From the NCBI GenBank assembly GCA_964464815.1, contig CAYXHF010000058.1:1-10731 (forward strand): 10,731 bases of DNA, read 5' to 3'. The stretch's first letter is position 1. Each line of letters begins with the position of its first letter. The position numbers and the translations under genes are program-made. The stretch comes from UBA11524 sp964464815. Its GTDB lineage: Bacteria; Bacillota; Clostridia; Christensenellales; Aristaeellaceae. This document shows, piece by piece, positions 6,715 through 10,731 of this stretch. The notes beneath the pieces were generated by a model, which had not been told where the DNA came from, searched no databases, and saw nothing but the letters and a program-made list of their open reading frames with translations.

Positions 6715-8031
6715 ATGTTTCAGGAAGTATCGCGCTTACTGCTTTATTCGCATCTGCCCAAGGATTGCATTTTGCTTGAGCTGTCCGGCATCTTTCAGGA
6801 CTGGACGCTCGGCACATGCACCAAGCCCACACTCGTCAGCCGCATTTACCAGCAGGTCAAGCGCCTGCTGGATTTGGCGACGCTGTACGGCTTTGACAAA
6901 AACCTCTGGCATGACTATCTGACCTTTGAGTTGATGATGAACGAAAACAGCTTCTCGCTGACCTGTGAACGCGTCGGCGCGAGTGATGGGAGCGTCAATC
7001 ATTTCGCCAAGGCAGATTTTGCGGTCTTCAAGCGCCTGTTTGACTTCGATTTTGCCCCGATTGAGCAGGATTTGGGGATTGATTGCTTCTCGGTGCTCAC
7101 CGCCTACACCGCCATTCCCAAGAAGGCGCAGCTGTATTACCGTGCCGTGTCGGAAAAGGTGCGTGCGCTTTCCTCCGCCATTGCCGCCGCCAAGGACGAA
7201 AACGAGATTTTCGACCTCGTCACCGCGCATTATCGCGATTGCGGCGTGGGCATGTTCGGCCTGAACAAGGCGTTCCGCGTCCAGGAGGAGCCTGACGGTG
7301 ATTTCACCTTCAGCGCCATCAACAACATCGACTCGGTGATGCTCAGCGACCTGATTGGCTATGAGGCGCAAAAGAAGGAGCTTCGTGAGAACACCGACGC
7401 CTTTGTGCGTGGCCGCAGCGCCAACAACGTGCTGCTCTACGGCGACGCCGGTACGGGCAAGTCCACCTCCGTCAAGGCGATTCTGAACGAATACGCGCCG
7501 CAGGGGCTGCGGATGATTGAGATTTACAAGCATCAATTCGGCTTGCTATCCCAAATCATTTCCCGCGTGAAGAACCGCAACTACCGCTTCATGATTTTCA
7601 TTGACGATTTGTCCTTTGAGGAGCATGAGGTCGAGTACAAATTCCTCAAAGCCGTCATCGAAGGCGGCGTGGAAACGCGCCCGTCCAACGTGCTGATTGT
7701 CGCCACCTCCAACCGCCGCCATCTGGTGCAGGAGACGTGGAAGGATCGCAACGACATGGAGCACAACGGCGATATTCACCGCTCCGACACGATGGAAGAG
7801 AAGCTTTCCCTTGCTGCGCGGTTTGGCTGCGCCATTTGCTATGTCAGCCCGAATCGCCAGCAGTACCACGACATTGTGCGCGGCATCGCCGCCCGGCTGC
7901 CCGATACGCTCCAGCTATCCGAGGAGGAGCTGCTTGCAGCCGCCAATCGCTGGGAAATCCGTCACGGCGGCATTTCCGGCCGCACCGCGCAGCAATTCAT
8001 CAACTACCTTGCGGGAATGCAGCAGTCCTGA
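6715..8031 (+). CDS. AAA-type ATP-binding protein, DUF815-like, role unknown
   Basis: A 438-residue cytoplasmic ATPase with a Walker A motif GDAGTGKS at residues 243-250, followed by TSVKAILNEY. Walker B lies at 292-298 (FMIFIDD) and continues LSFEEHEVEYKFLKAVIEGG. A sensor-1-like VATSNRRHLV follows. The FIDDLSFE...YK.LK..lEGG pattern and the later SNRRHLV..T....E are what I associate with the DUF815 family (PF05673) of AAA ATPases, whose cellular role is not established. The N-terminal ~190 residues resemble no domain I recognise, and there is no signal peptide or membrane segment. ATG 6715 has GAAAGG (6702-6707) 7 nt upstream, weaker than the sites of its neighbours. It lies between leuB and ilvA on the same strand and probably shares a transcript with ilvA (51-nt gap). 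Nothing in its sequence ties it to amino acid synthesis. Confidence 0.85.
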   Translation: MFQEVSRLLLYSHLPKDCILLELSGIFQDWTLGTCTKPTLVSRIYQQVKRLLDLATLYGFDKNLWHDYLTFELMMNENSFSLTCERVGASDGSVNHFAKADFAVFKRLFDFDFAPIEQDLGIDCFSVLTAYTAIPKKAQLYYRAVSEKVRALSSAIAAAKDENEIFDLVTAHYRDCGVGMFGLNKAFRVQEEPDGDFTFSAINNIDSVMLSDLIGYEAQKKELRENTDAFVRGRSANNVLLYGDAGTGKSTSVKAILNEYAPQGLRMIEIYKHQFGLLSQIISRVKNRNYRFMIFIDDLSFEEHEVEYKFLKAVIEGGVETRPSNVLIVATSNRRHLVQETWKDRNDMEHNGDIHRSDTMEEKLSLAARFGCAICYVSPNRQQYHDIVRGIAARLPDTLQLSEEELLAAANRWEIRHGGISGRTAQQFINYLAGMQQS

Positions 8032-8068
8032 TTCTGCTCGCCGCTCTCCTGCTGAAAATCTGCCATGC

Positions 8069-8085
8069 AAAGGAGCTTTATCATG
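8069..8085 (+). promoter_or_regulatory. Shine-Dalgarno site that selects the ilvA start
   Basis: AAAGGAG (8069-8075) lies 7 nt before ATG 8083. The in-frame ATG at 8065 is upstream of this site and has none of its own, so 8083 is the start. Confidence 0.8.
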
Positions 8086-9279
8086 GTCACGCTTGACAAA
8101 ATCTATCATGCTGCCTATGTTCTCAAGCCTGTTGCCCGCAAAACGGACGTGATTTACGCCGCCAAGCTCTCCAAGAACTACGAGCTGTATCTCAAAACGG
8201 AGAATTTGCAGCTGACCGGTTCGTTCAAGCTGCGCGGTGCATACTACAAAATCAGCCAATTGACGCAGGAGCAGCGTCAGGCCGGCATCATCGCCTGTTC
8301 GGCAGGCAATCATGCACAGGGCGTGGCACTGGCCGCCAGCCGCATGGGCATCCGCGCCATCGTCTGCATGCCAGACGGCGCTCCCATCAGCAAGGTGGAG
8401 GCCACCAAGGCACTGGGTGCGGAGGTCTGTCTGGTCAAGGGCGCATATGACGATGCATACCAGTACGCCTGCCAGCTGCAAAAGGAAACCGGCATGACCT
8501 TCATTCACCCCTTCAACGATGAGGAGGTCATTGCGGGTCAGGGTACGATTGGTCTGGAGGTGCTCGATCAGCTGCCGGACGTGGATGCGGTCATCTGCTC
8601 CATCGGCGGTGGCGGCCTGATTTCCGGTGTCGCCTGTGCCATTAAGCAGCTGAACCCGAACGTGAAGGTATACGGCGTGCAGGCAGAAAATGCACCCAGC
8701 ATGCGTCGTTCGCTGGATGCGGGCGAAACCATCACGCTGGACACCGCCAGCACCTTCGCCGACGGCATTGCCGTCAAGCATCCCGGCGATACGACCTTCG
8801 CCATGGTGCAGCAGTACGTCGATGAGGTCGTCACGGTCAGCGAGGACGAGATTGCCGCGGCGATTCTGGCGCTGATGGAAAAGCAGAAGCTGGTTGCCGA
8901 GGGCGCTGGCGCTGTGACCGTCGCGGCCGCGATGTTCGGCAAGCTCCCCATCGAGGGCAAGAAGGTCTGCTGCATCATTTCCGGCGGCAACATTGACGTG
9001 AACATCCTCAGCCGTGTCATCACCCGTGGCTTGCAGCGTGAAGGCCGCAACGCCATGCTGACGATTGCCCTGGACGACAAGCCCGGCCAGCTGCTGGGCG
9101 TGACGCAGATTATCTCCGAATGTGGCGCGAACATCGTCGGCGTGACGCATGAGCGCACGGACGCCTCCTACGCCGTGACAAGCTGCCTCCTGCGCATCAG
9201 CATGGAGACGCGCGACTTCGAGCAGATTGAGGAAATCAAGCAGAAGCTGACCGCACAGGGTTTTAAGCTGGTCGGATAA
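8083..9279 (+). CDS. ilvA: Threonine ammonia-lyase (threonine dehydratase) with ACT domain
   Basis: The 398-residue PLP enzyme deaminates threonine to 2-oxobutanoate, the entry step to isoleucine. The fold-type II PLP region carries TGSFKLRGAYYK with the Schiff-base Lys49, the SAGNHAQGVALAA substrate/phosphate loop and the glycine loop SIGGGGLISG at 173-182. From about residue 325 a single ACT domain follows (MLTIALDDKPGQLLGVTQII and SECGANIVGVTHERTD). One ACT domain and ~400 residues correspond to the medium form common in Firmicutes, shorter than the E. coli biosynthetic IlvA (514 residues, two ACT-like domains). ACT presence suggests allosteric control, but a catabolic TdcB-like role is possible because medium forms are assigned to both. 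The ilv/leu neighbours favour the biosynthetic role, though pathway enzymes on the far side of an unrelated ATPase are weaker evidence than a tight operon. A strong terminator begins 2 nt after the stop. Confidence 0.92.
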   Translation: MVTLDKIYHAAYVLKPVARKTDVIYAAKLSKNYELYLKTENLQLTGSFKLRGAYYKISQLTQEQRQAGIIACSAGNHAQGVALAASRMGIRAIVCMPDGAPISKVEATKALGAEVCLVKGAYDDAYQYACQLQKETGMTFIHPFNDEEVIAGQGTIGLEVLDQLPDVDAVICSIGGGGLISGVACAIKQLNPNVKVYGVQAENAPSMRRSLDAGETITLDTASTFADGIAVKHPGDTTFAMVQQYVDEVVTVSEDEIAAAILALMEKQKLVAEGAGAVTVAAAMFGKLPIEGKKVCCIISGGNIDVNILSRVITRGLQREGRNAMLTIALDDKPGQLLGVTQIISECGANIVGVTHERTDASYAVTSCLLRISMETRDFEQIEEIKQKLTAQGFKLVG

Positions 9280-9281
9280 GC

Positions 9282-9348
9282 ATAACAAAACTCCCCTGCA
9301 TGCAGGACGAAATGGGTTCGGTCTGCATGCAGGGGAGTTTTGTTATTT
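9282..9348. terminator. Long perfect-stem, probably bidirectional terminator after ilvA
   Basis: Two 24-nt arms (9282-9305 and 9323-9346) are perfectly complementary around a 17-nt loop. The stem core CTCCCCTGCATGCAG ends in AAAAC/GTTTT blocks, so each strand's transcript reads GGGGAG then TTTTGTTAT. It directly follows the ilvA stop (2 nt) and directly follows, on the other strand, the stop of the short minus-strand gene at 9347. It should therefore end transcription from both sides. Each arm also contains the self-complementary CTGCATGCAG (9296-9305 and 9323-9332). Confidence 0.9.
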
Positions 9349-9517
9349 ACAGTGCTTGAAATGCTGGAAAGGCCAGCAGCTGCGTCGCATCATACAATCG
9401 GTTTTCACCCGAAGCAAAGGTCACAATCATCATCATATCGTCCAGTGGCTTCACCGCCGCCACGACGGTTTTCTGCGCCGTTGCGCTGGCATAGGCGATT
9501 CCGTTTGAAATGTACAC
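9347..9517 (-). pseudogene. DUF2442-like protein, N-terminal half only (truncated gene or tiny protein)
   Basis: This minus-strand frame gives 56 residues starting (GTG read as Met) MYISNGIAYA, then VVAAVKPLDDMMMIVTFASG and ENRLYDATQLLAFPAFQAL. The VkpLddy.l.vtFs.GE.r.yD...LL..PaF..L pattern is what I associate with the N-terminal half of DUF2442 proteins, usually 75-100 residues. The second half (an aromatic/acidic segment often like V.W..GeiDi.pe.LY) is missing: TAA at 9347-9349 comes right after FQAL and abuts the ilvA terminator stem. No DUF2442-like sequence continues in any frame beyond it. GTG 9517-9515 is chosen because AGGTGG lies 6 nt upstream and the family start fits; ATG 9538-9536 in the same frame would give 63 residues but has no ribosome site. 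The family has no established function. The frame has intact codons, so expression of a short protein cannot be excluded. Confidence 0.55.
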
Positions 9518-9530
9518 GGGTGGCCACCTT
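9515..9530 (-). promoter_or_regulatory. Ribosome site of the DUF2442-like gene inside a palindrome
   Basis: On the minus strand AAGGTGG precedes GTG (9517-9515) by 6 nt. AGGTGG matches AGGAGG at five of six positions. It lies in the perfect 10-bp palindrome GGTGGCCACC (9519-9528). Confidence 0.4.
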
Positions 9531-9538
9531 ACACCCAT

Positions 9539-9567
9539 AACATATCAGTTCAACACCAATTCCGCAA
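9539..9567 (-). promoter_or_regulatory. Possible weak sigma-70-type promoter for the DUF2442-like gene
   Basis: Read on the minus strand, TTGCGG (9567-9562) and TATGTT (9544-9539) are separated by exactly 17 nt. They match TTGACA at 3 of 6 and TATAAT at 4 of 6 positions. The position fits a short leader to the GTG at 9517. The match is weak and could be chance. Confidence 0.25.
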
Positions 9568-9586
9568 GTCCCTTTTCCTTCCTCGC

Positions 9587-9627
9587 AAAAAAATGACGCT
9601 GCACCTAGCCATGCAGCGTCATTTTTT
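9587..9627 (-). terminator. Intrinsic terminator after guaB
   Basis: On the minus strand TGACGCTGCA and TGCAGCGTCA form a perfect 10-bp stem (with 6 further A/T pairs, arms 9588-9603 and 9612-9627) around an 8-nt loop, followed by a run of seven T. It begins 9 nt beyond the guaB stop. The opposite strand also ends in six T residues, so it may act in both directions. Confidence 0.9.
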
Positions 9628-9636
9628 ATATACCAA

Positions 9637-10731
9637 TTAAGAATTACGGGAGTAGTTCGGAGCCTCCTTGGTGATGGAGATATCATGCGGATGGCTTTCG
9701 GCCAGGCCAGCGCCCGTAATCTTGATGAACTCGGCGTTCTTGCGCAGGTCATCAATGTTCTTTGCGCCGCAGTAGCCCATGCCGGAACGGATGCCGCCGA
9801 CCATCTGGAAGATGGTGTCCGCCAGCACGCCCTTGTACGGCACGCGACCTTCGACGCCTTCGGGAACAAGCTTCTTGGCGTCTTCCTGGAAGTAGCGGTC
9901 CTTCGAGCCATGCTCCATCGCGCCCAGAGAACCCATGCCGCGATAGACCTTGTAGGAACGACCCTGATAGATTTCGGTTGCACCGGGCGCTTCGTCCGTG
10001 CCAGCCAGCATGCTGCCCAGCATGACGCAGGAGCCACCGGCCGCCAGCGCCTTGACAATATCGCCGGAGTACTTGATGCCGCCGTCGGCAATCACGCGGA
10101 TGCCGTGCTTGTCGGCTTCCTCGGCGCAGTCGGCCACCGCCGTCACCTGAGGCACGCCGATACCGGCGACCACGCGGGTGGTGCAGATGGAGCCCGGGCC
10201 AATGCCGACCTTCACGCAGTCAACGCCAGCGGAAATCAGATCGTGCGTGGCGGCTGCCGTGGCGACATTGCCCGCAAAGAGCTGGATGTCCGGGAAACGC
10301 TTGCGGATGTTCTCCACCTGACGCAGCACGCCCACAGAATGGCCATGCGCCGTGTCGATGGAAATCACGTCCACCTTCGCCTCCAGCAGCGCCTCGATGC
10401 GCTCGAAGACGTCATGCGTCACGCCGACAGCTGCGCCGCAGAGCAGACGGCCCTTGGCGTCCTTGGCGGAGTTCGGATACTTGGTGGATTTTTCGATATC
10501 CTTGATGGTAATCAGGCCACGCAGGATGCCGTTTTCGTCCACGATCGGCAGCTTCTCAATGCGATGCTTGGCCAGAATCATCTTCGCCTGCTCCAGGGAC
10601 GTACCCACGGGTGCGGTGATGAGGTTTTCGCTGGTCATGACCTCGCTGATTTTGCGGGAGTAATCCGTCTCAAAGCGCAGGTCGCGGTTGGTCAGGATGC
10701 CCACCAGCTTGCCGTCACGGGTGATCGGCAC
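9637..10731 (-). CDS. guaB: IMP dehydrogenase, 5' end outside window
   Basis: The C-terminal 364-365 residues of inosine-5'-monophosphate dehydrogenase are present. It oxidises IMP to XMP with NAD+, the first committed step of GMP synthesis. The fragment opens at the end of the first CBS repeat (GKLVGILTNRDLRF) and then carries the second CBS repeat (ISEVMTSENLITAPVGTSL to ITIKDIEK, about residues 27-85 of the fragment). The rest of the barrel follows: DVISIDTAHGHS, GNVATAAAT, and GIGPGSICTTRVVAG with the catalytic Cys (fragment residue 183, bases 10183-10185). After that come VIADGGIKYSGDIVKALAAG, MLGSMLAGTDEAPG, the flap with the catalytic Arg in HGSKDRYFQ, and MGGIRSGMGYCG-type sequence (here VGGIRSGMGYCG). 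Compared with ~485-residue bacterial enzymes, about 120 N-terminal residues are missing because the window ends. The C-terminus, NYSRNS and TAA, is complete. It runs convergently toward ilvA and has its own terminator. Confidence 0.97.
   Translation of the reverse strand: MPITRDGKLVGILTNRDLRFETDYSRKISEVMTSENLITAPVGTSLEQAKMILAKHRIEKLPIVDENGILRGLITIKDIEKSTKYPNSAKDAKGRLLCGAAVGVTHDVFERIEALLEAKVDVISIDTAHGHSVGVLRQVENIRKRFPDIQLFAGNVATAAATHDLISAGVDCVKVGIGPGSICTTRVVAGIGVPQVTAVADCAEEADKHGIRVIADGGIKYSGDIVKALAAGGSCVMLGSMLAGTDEAPGATEIYQGRSYKVYRGMGSLGAMEHGSKDRYFQEDAKKLVPEGVEGRVPYKGVLADTIFQMVGGIRSGMGYCGAKNIDDLRKNAEFIKITGAGLAESHPHDISITKEAPNYSRNS

Noticed and set aside
7915..9288. A 457-codon minus-strand frame antisense to ilvA
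   Set aside because: Same reasoning: the sense strand is a full PLP enzyme with an ACT domain, and the antisense product has the usual shadow composition.
9405..10091. A 228-codon minus-strand frame overlapping the guaB end and the spacer
   Set aside because: Most of it is guaB read in another frame, and it runs through the guaB terminator. guaB itself matches IMP dehydrogenase throughout.
1..10731. CRISPR arrays, tRNA or rRNA genes, toxin-antitoxin or other defence modules
   Set aside because: No regularly spaced repeats, no tRNA-like cloverleaf with a TTC-anticodon arm pattern, and no nuclease or toxin motifs were seen. All long genes are metabolic except the AAA ATPase, which alone does not make a defence system.

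Overview
The window is a block of housekeeping biosynthesis genes, mostly for branched-chain amino acids, from a GC-rich bacterium. A low-GC-type Gram-positive lineage with raised GC, such as a Clostridia/Oscillospirales (Ruminococcaceae-like) gut anaerobe, fits best. The reasons are the strong AGGAGG-type ribosome sites, the split short-form LeuC plus separate small LeuD, a DUF815-type AAA ATPase and a DUF2442-type small protein. This placement is inference from gene content and style, with no phylogenetic test behind it.

Layout: (1) 1-314, the 3' end of ilvC, closed by a strong intrinsic terminator (322-360). (2) 433-6526, a tight same-strand cluster ilvD-leuA-leuC-leuD-leuB with gaps of 30, 4, 1 and 5 nt, almost certainly one transcript. 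(3) 6527-6714, a 188-nt gap that holds a short element with near-perfect terminal inverted repeats next to TA dinucleotides (MITE-like). (4) 6715-8031, an uncharacterised AAA ATPase of the DUF815 kind. (5) 8083-9279, ilvA, threonine ammonia-lyase with a C-terminal ACT domain. (6) 9282-9346, a perfect 24-bp inverted repeat acting as terminator and probably working in both directions. (7) 9347-9517 on the minus strand, a short gene that looks like the N-terminal half of a DUF2442 protein cut off exactly at that terminator. (8) 9588-10731 on the minus strand, guaB (IMP dehydrogenase) with its own terminator; its 5' end lies beyond the window.

How the genes work together: IlvA makes 2-oxobutanoate from threonine for isoleucine. 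IlvC and IlvD carry both the isoleucine and valine branches to the 2-oxo acids. LeuA, LeuC/LeuD and LeuB turn 2-oxoisovalerate into 2-oxoisocaproate for leucine. Acetolactate synthase (ilvB/ilvN) and the aminotransferase (ilvE) are not in the window. GuaB belongs to guanine nucleotide synthesis and is transcribed convergently toward the ilv/leu block.

I see no clear new multi-gene system here. The points most worth a second look are the MITE-like element between leuB and the AAA gene, the AAA ATPase of unknown role placed among the branched-chain genes, and the truncated DUF2442 gene ending at the long terminator palindrome.
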